Position numbers and translations under genes: made by a program
Assembly (NCBI GenBank): GCA_019426215.1
Contig: CM033393.1
Coordinates: 29,328,591 to 29,392,590 of the forward strand
DNA: 64,000 bases
Direction: 5' to 3'
Origin: Buddleja alternifolia
Taxonomy: Eukaryota; Streptophyta; Magnoliopsida; Lamiales; Scrophulariaceae
Notes under the pieces: generated by a model
Databases searched by the model: none
The model's input: only the letters and a program-made list of their open reading frames with translations
Told to the model about the DNA's origin: nothing
Shown here: positions 21,715 to 34,138 of the stretch, piece by piece
Numbering within the stretch: position 1 is the first letter of the stretch
How the letters are laid out: each line of letters starts with the position of its first letter

Positions 21715-22660
21715 CTATTCTTTTATAGCGCGACTCTCTAGGTTCGTCTCAATTGGCAATGGGAGGATAAAAAAGAATGTGGGTGACACCTAGCCAGCAC
21801 CATGGCCCCACATCGTAGCCCAATCGAGTACGAAATCACTATGTCATTATGAACCTCTAGATTATGAATACCATATGAGTATAAGCCATTCATTGACGTA
21901 TCCCGATCGAGTAAGAGTCATGGAATATGTTAAATTCATAGGACTCGATGCTATGCTTAAGAATCATAATAATATGAGATTACTAAACAAGAGTTAGTTC
22001 ATCAGCTCTGACCAGAGACTTTCAATCTCATTTACCTATGATCGCATAGGATATTTCTTGTTTACTTTCGAGACAGTGAATTCCTTCTTGGTAATCACCT
22101 CACGTGCTACTTGCCCATTAGAACGCATTTCGAGGTCGACCCCACCTTTCAACGGCTGAATTAGGCCTAACTACTTTAGTGACAGAATGCAACGTCACAA
22201 GCACACTGTGACCGTAACTCCTCAGGTCTAAGGCTCACGCATACAATCATTGACAGTCAATGAGTAAAAACCCATGTGATCGGATTACTACGAGCCGTGT
22301 TCGAATACACTAATCCCATCAATGTTTCTATGACACAAACTCCCACTATCCCAAAGTGTTCGGCTGGCACTCTTTTGTCAGAGTATGTGTCATACAAGTC
22401 TATACGAATCTCAATGCCCAATTGAGATTTTATAACTTGCGAACTATTTAAGTGATCAAGTACCAAACCCTTCCAGTGCCCATCTCTTTAAGGAATGCGA
22501 AGGTTTGCCTTGATACACATGGACTAGTTGTTCTTTTAAAACTTTATAGATGCCATCAAGAATTATATGAACAACATATTGTTGCCTTTATATTAATTAG
22601 AGGTTGCAAAATATAAACTTGTGCCTTGTATTCTAACTCCTCGTTGGCATCGAGGGCACA
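21715..22660 (-). mobile_element. Copia LTR fragment (remnant no. 0)
   Basis: Homologous to the middle and outer part of the Angela-like LTRs (landmarks GCGACTCT, GGTTCGTCTCAA, ACACCTAGCCAG, ACTTGCCCAT, CTCAGGTCTAAGG). It lacks the first several hundred bases, and at the other end stops in GGCATCGAGGGCAC, just short of the terminus, where it is fused to integrase sequence. More diverged than the other copies, hence older. Confidence 0.75.
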
Positions 22661-24257
22661 TTCGCAACACATATCACATATGTAGTGGGAACAGATTTCG
22701 AGGGACATTTGTTCAGAATGTGTGCAGCTATAAGCAAAGCATGTCCCCACAACGTGATGGATAAATCAGTGTAGCTAAGCACAATAGAGTACGATTTCTT
22801 CTTTCTGCTACTCCGTTTAGTTATGGGGTTACTGGAGGAGTTAGTTGTAATACTATGCCTTGTTCTTTGAAGAACTCGTCAAACTCAGCACTCATGTATT
22901 CGCCACCTCGATCAAATCTCAGTGCCTTAATATTGTGCCTAGTTTGTTTTTCAGTCAATGCTTTGAATTCCTTGAACCATTCAAGTGCTTCGGATTTATA
23001 CTTCATCAGATAAACTAGACCATACCTAGAGTGGTCATCTGTAAAGGTTATAAAGTACTGAAAACCTCCAAGGGCCGCATCCTTGAGGGGCCCACAAATG
23101 TCAGTGTGGATAAATCCTAAAACTTCATTTGCCCTTTCGAAATGTCTAGTGAACGGTGACCTAGTCATCTTGCCTTTGAGGCACGATTCACAATTCGGAT
23201 ATGGGTCAGACCCAAGTGGACCAATGAGTCCACATTTTTCTAATTTGTGAATCTTAAATTTACCGGCATGTCCCAGTCTAAGGTGCCACGTGAGTTTTTA
23301 GTTCATTCCATTCGTACTACGTTTTCTAGTCATAGTAATTAACCATACATTGATTTCAGACATTCAAATAGTATAAACCATTAATTAAAGATGCAGAGCC
23401 AACACATTTATTTCCAAAATAAATATCACAAGAATTATGCTTAAAATTAACAAATATCCTTTCCTGACTAATACAGGAACAGAAATAATATTCTTGAGCC
23501 CAGTAGGCAAAACAAGGCAATCATGTAATCTAATTTGATGTTTAGAAATTAATGAAATAGAAGTAATTCCAATGTGAGTCGCAGCCACGCTGTGTCCGCT
23601 TCCTACATTGATCATCACTTCGTCTTATTCAGCTATCTACTTGTTTCCAGATCTTGGTTCAAAACATAAATACGAGCACTAGCTCTAGAATCTAGAATCC
23701 AAGAAGTAGAAAATATCATCATAGAACAATTTATTTCAAAAACATAAAGTTCTATACCTGATTTGCTTTCAGCTTTTAGTACGGGACAGTCACGCTTCCA
23801 AAGACCCACTTCCCAGCAGTGGAGGCAGGTGTCTTCATCCCTCATGCGCTTAGTCCTAGACTTTTTCACCTTGGATATGATTGGTTCTCTAATGCGCTCA
23901 GCCAGTGGGTGATGTTGCTTCGGTCCTTTCTTAGAAGACAGAATAGGAATTGTGAAAACGCCAAATCTTTTCTCAATTTGTCATTGTGCTTTGACCAGTT
24001 TGTCCAACAAGACTGACAGTGATCCTTCAATGTCATTTATATCGAAGTTGATGACAAAGGCAGAGAATGAGTTAGGAAGCGACTGGAGAATGATATCCAC
24101 CTGAAGGTGGAAATCCATGTAGTAGTCCATAGAGCGGAGTTTTTCTAGCATGGATATCATGTTCAAAACATGATCAGCAACATCATCTCTTTCTCTCATC
24201 TTAGTGTTGAAAAGCTCCTTCGATACAAAGTATCTACTTGCCCCGTTCCCCGAACAA
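22661..24257 (-). pseudogene. Copia remnant no. 0: integrase, protease region and gag end
   Basis: Minus-strand pieces: integrase tail (LWGHALLIAAHILNK, 22680-22760); integrase core (FIHTDICGPLKDAA, TFTDDHSRYGLVY, RGGEYMSAEFDEFF; 22821-23168) with all three catalytic acidic residues visible; the pre-integrase region (23385-23618); protease and knuckle (CLHCWEVGLWKRDCP, where His is replaced by Leu, and WILDSRASA where the usual DSG is DSR; 23633-23869); gag C-terminal half (23981-24257). RT and RNase H are deleted, joining integrase directly to the LTR. Gag is cut at 24257 by Copia no. 1. Confidence 0.8.
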
Positions 24258-26002
24258 TGTTGGGTTTCGTTCATAAAAGCATAAATGTAGTGAAAGGGAT
24301 TTCAAAAATTAAAACGAAAACCCAATTGGTACTCTAATTCGCATAATTGAATATAAAAGCGTATAATGAATAAAACTTACTCGTTAATATGAATATGATG
24401 ATGGAGAAAAACTTCTTCTTCTCCAAACTCGAAATATTGAAGCTTCCAAATCTTCAATCCTTTGATTTGATTCTTCAAACTTGATCTTGTTCCAAACAAC
24501 GAAAATACGTCATCCCTAAATCGTCACGCACGGATCAACAAACGAAAAATCCCCTTTCTTCTTTCTCTATGGTCGACGGTTAGGTATAGAGGAGGGGAGG
24601 AATATTTTTCTTTCTTTTTGAGAGTTTTGTATTCTTCTTTTCTTTTTTGTTCTAAGTCAAAGAGTCCTTATATACCTCATGACTTATTGAACAAGTTAAA
24701 ACAAAAGAGCCCTAATATGTGGCCTCTCAAAAATGCCACTTTGAGGCCTCATAGGCGTCCAATTGGACTCCTTATTTAGCCCGGGAATTGTTTTCTTTAA
24801 TTAATTTCTTATTTCAATTAATAATTTATTATTTCCAATAAATAAATAAATTAATTAAATAACCAAATTAATTAGATAAATTAATTCATTAATATATTTC
24901 ACAAGGAAATTAATTAATAATTAATCTTATCATTATAATTATTTAATTTATCCAATAAATTAAAACTCCCAAAAGAAATAATAGAAATTCCTTTTTCTTC
25001 ATTTTTCTTTGTCAATCCTTTAACGCGACTCTTTAGGTTCGTTTCGTTTGGCAATGAGAGGAAACCAAAGGAAGTGGGTAACACCTAGCCAGTCATGTGG
25101 CCCACTTCGTAACCTAAACAAAAACGAATGATAGGATTATTCTGAAACCTTCCAAACATAAATACCGTATATGTATAAACCCTTTGTTCACGTTCCCCAG
25201 TCAAGTGAGAGTCATGGTTATGTCAAACTCACTGGACTTGACCATATGTATAAATCATAAAATACGAGATCATTGAGATCGATTTAGTGCCAAGCACAAT
25301 CGTCTCGTTTGCTTTGGCCAAAGACTTTGATCTCTATTTATCTATAATTACATAGGGTATATACTCATTCACTAATGAGAGAAGAAATCCCATATTAGAT
25401 ATCTGCTAAGATTACCACTTGCCCATCAAGTCCGCTTTTCGAGGTTGACCCCACCAAAGGGTGAATTGGGTCTAACTACTCTAGTGAAAGACTTGACGTC
25501 ACAAGTGCATCTTCAGCCTGATACTTCAGGTCAAAAGTTCACATATATCTATTACGCATAATCAGTTCCATCATTGACAGTCACAAAGTGAAAACTAATG
25601 TGACAGAACCGATACGAGTCGTGTTCGAACAAATCAGTTCCACTGACGTGTCTACAATCTTAATCTCCTATCATCCCAGGATACCAGACAGGCACTCCCA
25701 TGTGGGAGCTAAGATTGTACAAGTATTCGAAATCTTTGTTTATCCATTAAAGACTTCATATTACTTGCGAACTTATTTTAGTAATCAAGATCGATCTCTC
25801 TAGTGCCAATCTTCCTATCCCATAGGAAGTAGAGGGATCGCACTGAAAACATGGACAAAACGTTTTACACAACTTATAGATGCAGATAAGAATTAAGTGA
25901 AAACTCAATAATGCCTTTTATTTAAGAAGAGTTTAAGTTCAATACAAGATATATGCCCTATACATTCTATCCTCTATGGCATCTGAGGGCATAATCCTAA
26001 CA
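24258..26002 (-). mobile_element. 3' LTR of Angela-like Copia no. 1, 1745 bp
   Basis: On the minus strand it begins TGTTAGGATTATGCCCTCAG and ends CCCAACA. It lies beside the purine tract and RNase H of the element at 26018-29962. The left flank is AACAA (24253-24257). It shares blocks with the LTRs at 19419 and 30862 but is a separate subfamily. A GCGACTCTTTAGGTTCG-type block is conserved across all of them. Confidence 0.85.
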
Positions 26003-26015
26003 ATCTCCCACTTGC
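26003..26015 (-). other. Polypurine tract of Copia no. 1
   Basis: The minus strand reads GCAAGTGGGAGAT immediately before the LTR start, the expected plus-strand primer for reverse transcription. Confidence 0.75.
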
Positions 26016-26017
26016 AC

Positions 26018-26773
26018 TCAATGCCACTCATTGTGGTATCTAATACCCATCCTTTCCAGGTGTTGGTCCAAAACAGCCTGAGGTAGAGGTTTGGTGAACA
26101 GGTCAGCTATATTGTCAGCTGAGGCTATTTTCTGCACTGCTGTCTTTCCTCTGCCAACGATCTCCCTGATGATGTGAAATCTTCTCTCAATATGTTTGGA
26201 CTTGTTATGAGACCTCGGTTCCTTAGCTTGCGCTATCGCTCCATTGTTATCACAATAAATTGGCAATGGGAGCTGAGCACTAGGGACCGTTCCAAGTTCT
26301 CCAAGAAACTTCCTCATCCAAACAGATTCTTTCACTGCCTCTGAGGCTGCTACATACTCTGCTTCAGTGGTGGAATCAGCGGTTGTGCTTTGTTTGGAGC
26401 TCTTCCAAGACACCGCTCCACCATTGAGAGTAAAAACAAACCCTGAAGTGGATTTTCGGTCATCAACATCAGACTGAGAGTCTGCATCAGAATAACCTTC
26501 AATCTTCAGGTCTCCACCTCCATAGATGAGAATCATATCCTTAGTTCTTTTCAGATACTTTAGGATATTCTTCACAGCTATCCAATGTTCCATTCCCGGG
26601 TTTGCCTGAAATTGACTCACCACGCTCATAGCATAGGCAATGTCGGGTCTAGTACACAACATTGCATACATCAGGCTACCAACTGCAGAAGCATAGGGTA
26701 CATTACTTATCTCTTGTCTATCTTCCTCACTTTGAGGACACATAGACTTGGATAAGTGTACTCCATGCCTCAT
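26018..26773 (-). pseudogene. Copia no. 1 RNase H domain and end of RT
   Basis: A 251-codon stretch beginning in the RT-RNase H connection (ALCTRPDIAYAMSVVS-like, SVVSQFQANPG, HWIAVKNILKYLKRTKD) and running through RNase H (GYSDADSQSDVDDRKSTSGF, TTEAEYVAASEAVKESVW, IYCDNNGAIAQAKEP, then KSKHIERRFHIIRE and DLFTKPLPQAVL). The acidic catalytic residues in SDAD, EAEY and CDN are present. It ends at a natural stop just before the purine tract. A frameshift at about 26770 separates it from the RT frame. Confidence 0.9.
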
Positions 26774-27636
26774 GGGAAAAAACTTTTCTTAGAGTTGTCC
26801 ATCCTAAACCTCTTTAGGACCTTTTCTAAGTAAAGGGCTTGAGAGAGACCTATCATTCTATTCATTCTATCCCTGTAGATACGAATTCCTAGAATGTATG
26901 TGGCTTCTCCCAAGTCTTTCATGGAAAACGTACTCGAAAGCCATTTCTTGACAGTGGTGAGCATTCCTACGTCATTTCCTATAAATAGAATGTCATCCAC
27001 ATATAGTACTAAGAATGAGAGTTTGCTCCCACTAGTCTTCTTGTAGACACATGGTTCATCTTCGTTCTTGATGAAGCCATATCCCTTAACTTCTTCATCA
27101 AAACGGAGATTCCAGCTTCTAGATGCTTGCTTGAGACCGTAAATGGACCTCTCAAGTTTACATACTTTATGGATATTGGACTCGGACACAAAACCCTTTG
27201 GCTGTTCCATATAGATATCCTCCTCGAGGAATCCATTTAGAAATGCCGTTTTGACATCCATTTTCCATATCTCATAATCTAAGTATGCAGCTATGGATAA
27301 CAGAATTCGTATGGACTTTATCATAGCCACAGGCGAAAAAGTTCCTTGATAGTCAATTCCTTCTCTTTGACTATACCCTTTCGCTATAAGCCTGGCTTTA
27401 AAGGTGTCAACCTTGCCATCGCTACCTATCTTTCTTTTGTAGATCCACTTACATCCTATAGGTTTTATACCTTCAGGACGATCTACCAAAGTCCAGACAT
27501 GGTTCGATTGCATAAAGTTCATTTCTGTTTCCATGGCTTCTCGCCATCTTGAAGCGTCGACATCTACCATCGCGTGATCATAGGTACAAGGATCTTCATG
27601 ACCTTCTTGTACTAAAGTGTGAAGCTCTCGCTCCCC
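26770..27636 (-). pseudogene. Copia no. 1 reverse transcriptase
   Basis: A 266-codon open frame with the Copia RT signature: WKLV/WTLV-type start, GCKWIYKRK, FKARLIAKGYSQREGIDY, FSPVAMIKSIRILLSIAA, MDVKTAFLNGFLEEDIYMEQ, SIYGLKQASRSWN and the catalytic YVDD in FLVLYVDDILFIGND. Only the junction with the RNase H frame is broken, by a one-base-class shift. The Asp of MDVKTAF and both Asp of YVDD are intact. The domain is close to full length. Confidence 0.92.
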
Positions 27637-27846
27637 CTACAGTAGATACCCATACCTCTCAGGTTCATGCGGTATTCTACTAGATCTACTTGGTGGTAGT
27701 GCTACTATAGGTTTGGGCCTCGATTCTTGAGCAGATGTATTTGAGGGAGTTTCATTTTGTTCCTCTAGAACAATTTTCCTACCTTTGCCCCCTTCCAAGA
27801 TGAACTCATTCTCAAGGAAGTGAGCTTGTAGGGCCACGATGATTCT
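27637..27846 (-). pseudogene. Copia no. 1 linker between integrase and RT
   Basis: Minus-strand reading ends with RSSRIPHEPERYGYLL, the usual low-complexity linker with an Arg-rich RRSSR-P-ERYG motif ahead of RT. Begins with ALQAHFLENEFILEGGKG. Separate stops on either side show decay. Confidence 0.7.
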
Positions 27847-28293
27847 TTAATCATCATGCAGGTAAAAGAAGAATCCCATGGAATCTTCAAGATAACCAAT
27901 GAAACATCCCATTAGGGATCTTGCCTCCAATTTCTCCACTTTAGTCTTCTTGACATAAGCGGGGCTTCCCCAAATCGTAATATGATTAAGACTCGGTTTC
28001 CTATTATTCCACATCTCATGCGGAGTTTTAGGATTAGATTTGGAGGAACATCTGTTCAAAAAATGAGCAGCGGTAAGGTGCGCGTATCCCCACAACAAAA
28101 TGGGTAAATCAGTGTAACTAAGCATGAAACAAACCATGTTCAACAGTGTTCGATTCCTTCGCTCGGCTACTCCATTCAGTTGAGGAGTTGCTAGTGGTGT
28201 TAGTTGTAACATTATTCCTTGTTGTCTTAGGAATTCATCAAACTCGGCACTCATATATTCTCTTCCAGGATTCGATCGTAGAGTTTTTATATT
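27847..28293 (-). pseudogene. Copia no. 1 integrase, C-terminal half
   Basis: Encodes [69 protein letters not shown], and the CFIGY-containing tail. The catalytic Glu precedes MSAEF but the codons around it (28255-28293) are disturbed, with the RGGEY-type motif lost to lesions. The N-terminal half is the next feature. Confidence 0.85.
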
Positions 28294-29082
28294 TTACCCA
28301 GTTTGATTTTCTACTAAGGCCTTGAACTCTTTGAACCTTTCAAAGGATTCAGACTTTTGATTCATCAGATACACTATACCAAATCTTGAATGGTCGTTAG
28401 TGAAAGTGATGAAGTAGTAGAAACCTCCATGAGCCATTTCTCCAAATGGTCCGCAGACGTCGGTATGCACTAATCCTAAAACTTGCGTAGCCTTTTCAAA
28501 AGTCCCTGTGAAGGGGGATCTAGCCATCTTGCTTAAGAGACATGATTTACAAGTATCAATAGGGTCCGACCCTAGTGATCTTAAAAGCCCATCTTTTTCC
28601 ATTTTGTGGATCTTGTGCTCTCCGACATGGCCTAGTCTAAGATACCACTTGAGTCTTAAGTTAGTTTCTTGCCTACCACATTTACGTGTTACAACATTAA
28701 CATCAGATGAATTATGGACATTTAAATAATACAAACCATTAACTAAACATCCATTGTCAACTAATTTATTTCCATAATAAACGTCGCAATTTAATTTAGA
28801 AAAACGGAATGTATATCCAATCTTAACTAAGATAGGAATAGATACAATGTTCTTAAGCCCCTTGGGCAAAACCAAAACATTATCTAAAAACAGTAAATGT
28901 CCAAAATTCAAATGAAGAGAAGTAGATCTGATCCTAGTAGCTGCGACGCTTTCCCCGCTGCCTACTTTGATCATCACTTCTTCTCGGCCCAGCTTTCTAC
29001 TTCTCTGTAGATCCTGATCCAAACAACAAACATGGGCACTAGCCCCTGAGTCCAGAATCCATGAAGTAGAAAATATGGTCAT
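28294..29082 (-). pseudogene. Copia no. 1 protease, zinc-binding and integrase N-terminal part
   Basis: A single 262-codon frame. WILDSGASAHVC holds the DSG catalytic motif of the aspartic protease. The pre-integrase segment follows, with FLDNVLVLPKGLKNIVSIP and an HHCC zinc site (LGHVGEHKIHK, then DTCKSCLLSKMARSPF). The integrase core then shows VHTDVCGPF and TFTNDHSRFG, the second position being Asn-Asp. It ends at a stop at 28294. Most catalytic positions are kept, so decay is moderate. Confidence 0.9.
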
Positions 29083-29962
29083 AGAACAGTTAGTTTCAAA
29101 AACTAATAGTTTTAAAAACTAATAGTTTAATTCCTTGTGCGCCTTTGCCTAATTTGGGACTGTTTCTCTTCCAGTGGCCAAGCTCACCGCACTCATGACA
29201 TCTATCCGTTTTCTTAGGTCATTTTCTCTTGTAAAACCCTTGAGCCTTTCCTTTACCCTTCTTGGTACCCCCTTGAGATCCAAACTCGCTAGACCTTTAC
29301 TTGTTGTTCCTCTTCTTAGACTTTTTGGGTCCAGAAGAGATGACCAAGGTAGTTTCCTTTCCCTTTGGTTTCATTTGAGATTGTGAAGTAACCAACCTGT
29401 TCATTAGCCCAGCTAAATTGCACTCTATCGCATTGCAGTTAAAGTTAACCACAAATTGGGAGAAGGAATCAGGAAGAGACTGCAAGATTAAGTCAGTTTG
29501 AAGGGTGGCATTCATGGTGAATTCGAGAGCTTCCAATTTCTCGATCCTCGAAATCATTTTGAGGACATGATCACCAACCTTCTCACTTTCTTTCATCTTG
29601 GCTCCGAAGAGCTCTTTCGATATCTCATATCGTGCAGTTCGACTATGATCTCCATAGAGCTCTACCAGATGAGCTAGGATAGCTATTGCAGTGGGCATCT
29701 TATCATGTGACCTTTGAAGATCATTAGTCATAGATCCCACCATGTATCCTCTCACCCGGAGGTCGTCCTTAACCCATTTTTCATGGGCTTGGACCTCTTC
29801 CTCATTGGCACGCATTCTAGCAGGAACCGCCGGGATATCAGCCTCCAAGACGTATCCCAGTGATTCCATATTGAGGACAATCCACAAATTTCTAAGCCAA
29901 TCCACATAATTGGGTTCAGTCAAAGTATTCTTCTTAAGTAGAATTGAAAGTGGGTTTGTCAT
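29083..29962 (-). pseudogene. Copia no. 1 gag
   Basis: The start at 29962 (MTNPLSILLKKNTLTEPNYV) has the usual Copia gag opening, followed by WLRNLWIVLNMESLGYVL, EKWVKDDLRVRGYMVGSM, and LQTDLILQSLPDSFSQFVVN, typical of the UBN2/gag domain. A basic PKKSKKRN tail ends the open frame at 29297. The zinc knuckle follows in another frame at about 29165-29205 (RCHECGELGHWKRN-like on the minus strand). The RNA-binding part is therefore separated from the capsid part by a lesion. Confidence 0.85.
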
Positions 29963-30258
29963 ATTTGAGAGAGATAAATGAGAAAATTGACGGCAGAAAT
30001 AAAGTAAATTTATTAGATAACTTGTTTTGACTTAACCAAGAAAAATTAAGGACTTAAAATTTATTTGGGCTCCCACTGCATTTTTTGAATCCCACACTCC
30101 CATGTGAAAATCGGGAATCATCATTGGCATCGAAGGACTAATTAATTAATAAAGAGAAAGAAAATAAAATAATATATATATACATGTGCACGTGTAGCGT
30201 GTATTTTTGTATGTGTGGATTTGGTGGAAAGATTTATCTTGCTCACCAAGTTTGTAAA

Positions 30259-30278
30259 ATATATATATATATATATAT
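30259..30278. repeat. AT microsatellite
   Basis: Pure AT dinucleotide run in the leader of Copia no. 1. Confidence 0.85.
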
Positions 30279-30546
30279 TAGTTAATATTCTATAAATATA
30301 TTTGGTAGAATCTTTAATTAGTTAAGGTAACTAATTAATTGATAAGGAAGGATTCCATTTGATATATGTTAGGATATTATTAGATATGGTAATATCTAAT
30401 TAGTTGGAAAGAGTCCAACTATACAACGAGAGAGAATAAAAGAAAAAAGAAATATATATATGTATGTATATACACACACGCCTCTGCCTATTTTTTAGGG
30501 AGAGATGGGCGTGTGTGTGTAGGGTTTTTTAACCCTAGGTGGACTC

Positions 30547-30578
30547 TATATATATGTGTGTGCGTGTGTGTGTGTGTT
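30547..30578. repeat. TA/TG microsatellite
   Basis: A compound TA then TG repeat with one interruption (TGCG). It adjoins other TG and CA runs between 30470 and 30520. Confidence 0.85.
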
Positions 30579-30861
30579 CCCCCTCTTTTAAAATGATGAT
30601 TTGATTTTGATGAAAATACGATTTTGATAAAAATAATACAATTCCTTTTTCTCTTATTTTCTCTCCCAAATTTTTCTTCATACTTTTTTTTCAAACTCAT
30701 GCATTGAGTGCGAAGAACACTTAAATAATTCCAAACCCTTTTTTTTCAAAAGCCAAGATTCGATATTTTTCTTTCTGGTACTAGTGGAGATAATTGAGGG
30801 TACGAGCTAGGGTGTGGATACATCTCACAGGCGCAACGCTTGGGGCGCTAGGGAAAATCAA

Positions 30862-32468
30862 TGTTGGGTTTTGTAACAATAAAACGCAGCAGAAAAATAA
30901 AAAACCCAAGTGGTTCATCTCGATTTCACATATTCAAATTGTGTTTAGAATTATGTATCTTTTTCGCGAATTTTAGTTTCTGAACCAGAAATCACGATCC
31001 CTTTTTAACAGCAAAATTGTCGCCGTCTCTAAATTTCCACTCCGGAATCAAAAGCAAAAAACCTCTTCTTTTTTCTCGTTGAAATCGGCTAGATGGAGAG
31101 AGAGAGAGAGAGAGATGGAAGATTGTTTTTGACTTGGAGATTAAGTTATTATTAGTGGCTTGTTATTAATTTCACTAAGTGGTATATTTATACTTCTACT
31201 AGAAGTCAATAACCCTAGGCCTCTAAGGCATATGGACGCCCACTTTAAGGATTTCAAAGCCTCCCGGCTTTAATCTACCTCTGTGTGTTTAATTAATTAA
31301 TTAATATTATTTATCCAATAAATAATTTAATTAAATAACAAATTAAATCCATGTTAATTCTATAATTAATTTTCTCTAAGAAATTAATTAACACATTAAC
31401 TTAATTAATTAATTACGATATCCAATACCAAAAAAATCTCTCAAGTCAATTCCATGTTTTTCCTTTTGCAATTCCTTTAAGCGCAACTCTTTAGGTTCGT
31501 CTCAAAAGGCAATTGGGAGGAAACTAAGAGGATGTGAGTAACACCTAGCCAGACCCATTGCTCACATCGTATCCCAATTGAGAACGAATGAATGAGATCA
31601 TTCCAAACATTTTAAGTTGTGAATATTGTACGAGTATAAACCTTTTATTCATGTATCCCAGTCAAGTGAGAGTCATTGTTTAGTCAAACTCACAGGACTT
31701 GACCATATGCTTAGCTTATAAGCATTGAGATCAATGAGTATACCTTCATGTCTAACATGAGTATCTTATTATGCTTTGGCTAAAGACTTTTGACCTCAAT
31801 CATTCCTGACTGCATAGGATATTTAGCTCATCCACTTATGAGAGAATAAATTTAATTTTGCCAATCAGTTAAGACTGCTACTTGCCCATCAAGTCGCACT
31901 TCGAGGTCGACCCGACCAACGGGTGAATTGGATCTAACTACTTTAATGACAGACTTGATGTCACAAGCACATATTCAACTTGATTGCTCAGGTCTAAGGT
32001 TCACGCGTACCTATCACAGTTATCGGTTTTGTCATTGATTGTCAGTGAGTGACAACCCATGTGACAAAATTGATGCGAGTCATGTTTGCACATATCAGTC
32101 TAACTAAGATGTCTATGACATAAGTTCCCATTATCATTCCCATAGTGATTGACTAGCACTTTCTCTGTCAAAACTTACATTATACAAGTCTCTAGTCCGT
32201 ATTGATGTCCAGTCAATACTCTTTTCGACTTGCGAACCAATTTTAGATAATAACGATCAAACTCTTCTAGTGCCATTCTTCCTAACCCATAGGAAATAGA
32301 AGGTTTAACATATTATCAAGGAATTTAAGTTGTTTATTAAAACCTTACAAATGTCTATAAGAAAACAACAGGATAATGCCTTATATTACGAAAAGATATT
32401 GTTTATTTACAAGTCAATGCCCTATAAATCTATCCTCTTTATGGCATTTGAGGGCATACACACTAACA
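30862..32468 (-). mobile_element. 3' LTR of Angela-like Copia no. 2, 1607 bp
   Basis: Plus-strand ends TGTTGGG and CACTAACA. Flanked on the left by ATCAA (30857-30861) and on the right by the purine tract of element no. 2. It closely resembles the solo LTR at 19419-21058. A GA microsatellite lies at 31096-31114. The partner 5' LTR survives only as 55630-56095. Confidence 0.9.
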
Positions 32469-32483
32469 ATCTCCCACTTGCAC
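32469..32483 (-). other. Polypurine tract of Copia no. 2
   Basis: The minus strand reads GTGCAAGTGGGAGAT directly before the LTR start, as in Copia no. 1. Confidence 0.75.
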
Positions 32484-33200
32484 TCAATGCCATTTGCTAT
32501 GGTATTTTATACCCATCCCTTCCAGATGTTTTTCTAGCACTGTCTGTGCCAATGGCTTGGTCAATGGGTCAGTGACATTGTCAGCTGAGGCTATTTTCTG
32601 AACAGGTATTTCTCCTCGTGCAACGATCTCTCTTATGATGTGATATCTCCTCTCGATGTGTTTAGATTTGTTGTGAGACCTAGGTTCCTTCGCTTGCACT
32701 ATTGCTCCGGTGTTGTCATAATAAAGTGGCAACGAGATCTTTATGCTTGGAACCACTTGAAGTTCTTCTATGAAATTCCTAAGCCAAACATCCTATTTAG
32801 CTACCTTAGAGGCAGCTATGTATTCAGCCTCTGTTGTGGAGTCTACGGTTATGCTTTGCTTGGAAATTTTCCAATTCACCGCCCCACCATTGAGGGTGAA
32901 TACGAATCCTGAGGTGGAACATCTGATTGAAAATCAGAGTCACTGTACCCGTCCACTCTCAAGTTACCAATAGATGAGAGTCATATCCTTAGTTCTCTTC
33001 AGATTCTTTAGGATATTCTTCACAGCTATCCAATGTTCCTTGCCAGGGTTTGCATAAAATTGACAAACAACGCTTACTGCATAAGCAATATTAGGTCTAG
33101 TACACAGCATTACGTACATCAGGCTACCCATTGCAGATGCATAAGGTACAGTGCTCATTTCTCTTCTATCTTCTTCACTTTAAGGACATATAGATTTCGA
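32484..33200 (-). pseudogene. Copia no. 2 RNase H
   Basis: Fragments in several frames: the end (YYDNTGAIVQAKEPRSHNKS, KHIERRYHIIREIV, ending KYHSKWH and a stop at 32484), the middle with TEAEY-type codons (32800-32850), and the connection (ALCTRPNIAYAVSVV-like, HWIAVKNILKNLKRTKD, 32964-33158). The CDN catalytic motif reads YDN. At least two frameshifts are present, so it is more decayed than in element no. 1. Confidence 0.85.
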
Positions 33201-34138
33201 GAGATGTACCCCATGCCTCATTGCCAGGAACCCTTTATCTCTTAAGGACCTTTTCTAAGTAAAGGGCTTAAGAGAGCCCTATCATTCTATTTGTTCGATC
33301 TCTGTAGATTCGAATCCCTAGAATATAGGTTACCTCTCCCAAGTTTTTCATGGAGAAAGTACTCGAAAGCCACTTCTTAATCATTCCTTATGAGTAATAT
33401 GTCATCTACATAAAACACAAGAAATGTTATCTTGCTCCCACTAACCTTCTTGTAAACACATGGCTCATCTTCGTTCTTAATGAAGTCAAATCTTTTGACA
33501 GTCTCATCAAAGCGTAGATTCTAGCTACGAGATGCTTGCTTAAGTCCATAAATGGATCTCTCAAACTTACACACCTTATGAATATCATTCTCGGATACAA
33601 AACCTTTAGGCGGTTCCATATAGATATCCTCTTCTAGGAATCCATTTAGGAAAACAGTTTTGACATCCATTTGCCATATTTCATAGTCTAGGTGTGCTGC
33701 TATTGTAAGTAGGATCCTTATTGATTTGATCATTGACACTAGCGAAAAGATTTCTTGGTAGTCAATTCCTTCTTCTTTACTGTACTCTTTCGCCACTAGC
33801 CTGGCTTTGTAGGTGTCAACCTTGCCATCAACACCAATCTTTCTCTTTTAGATCCATTTACACCTAATTAGTTTTACCCCATCAGGCTGATCCACAAGTT
33901 TCCAGACTTGGTTTGAATGCATCGAATCGATTTGGGTTTGTATAGCTTCACGCCATCTTGTAGCATCCACATCCACCATTGCTTGATCATAAGTGGACGA
34001 ATCATCTCCATGACCCTCCTCTAATACAGAATGAAGACCCAGCTCCCTCTGTACTAGGTATCCATACCTATCAGGAGGTTGAGGTACCTTACTTGATCTT
34101 CGCGGTTGTGGTTGTGTTATAGAAGGTTCGGTTCTCAC
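33201..34138 (-). pseudogene. Copia no. 2 reverse transcriptase
   Basis: Recognisable blocks: QTQIDSMHSNQVWKLVDQ and GVKLIRCKWI (33848-34000), EYSKEEGIDYQEIFSLV, SIRILLTIAAHLDYEIWQ, MDVKTVFLNGFLEEDIYM and SIYGLKQASRS (33521-33796). The YVDD-bearing block (33360-33430) is disrupted: a VGMLTTVK-type segment present in element no. 1 is deleted. Two or more frameshifts separate the blocks. Confidence 0.85.

Larger units (their letters stand above)
29963..30861 (-). other. Untranslated leader of Copia no. 1, with microsatellites
   Basis: Non-coding leader upstream of gag. It contains AT runs (30259-30278), a TA-TG/GT run (30547-30578) and other short simple repeats. It does not end in a primer site next to an LTR: at 30861 it is interrupted by Copia no. 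2, whose duplication ATCAA lies at 30857-30861 and 56096-56100. The leader should therefore resume after 56100, but its own 5' LTR is not identifiable. Confidence 0.6.

Noticed and set aside
28508..28729. Plus-strand open frames inside the minus-strand Copia genes
   Set aside because: They lie antisense to recognised integrase and RT domains and have no motif of their own.
30862..32468. This LTR as the 5' LTR of Copia no. 1
   Set aside because: No primer site follows it, and ATCAA flanks show it belongs to Copia no. 2 inserted in the leader.
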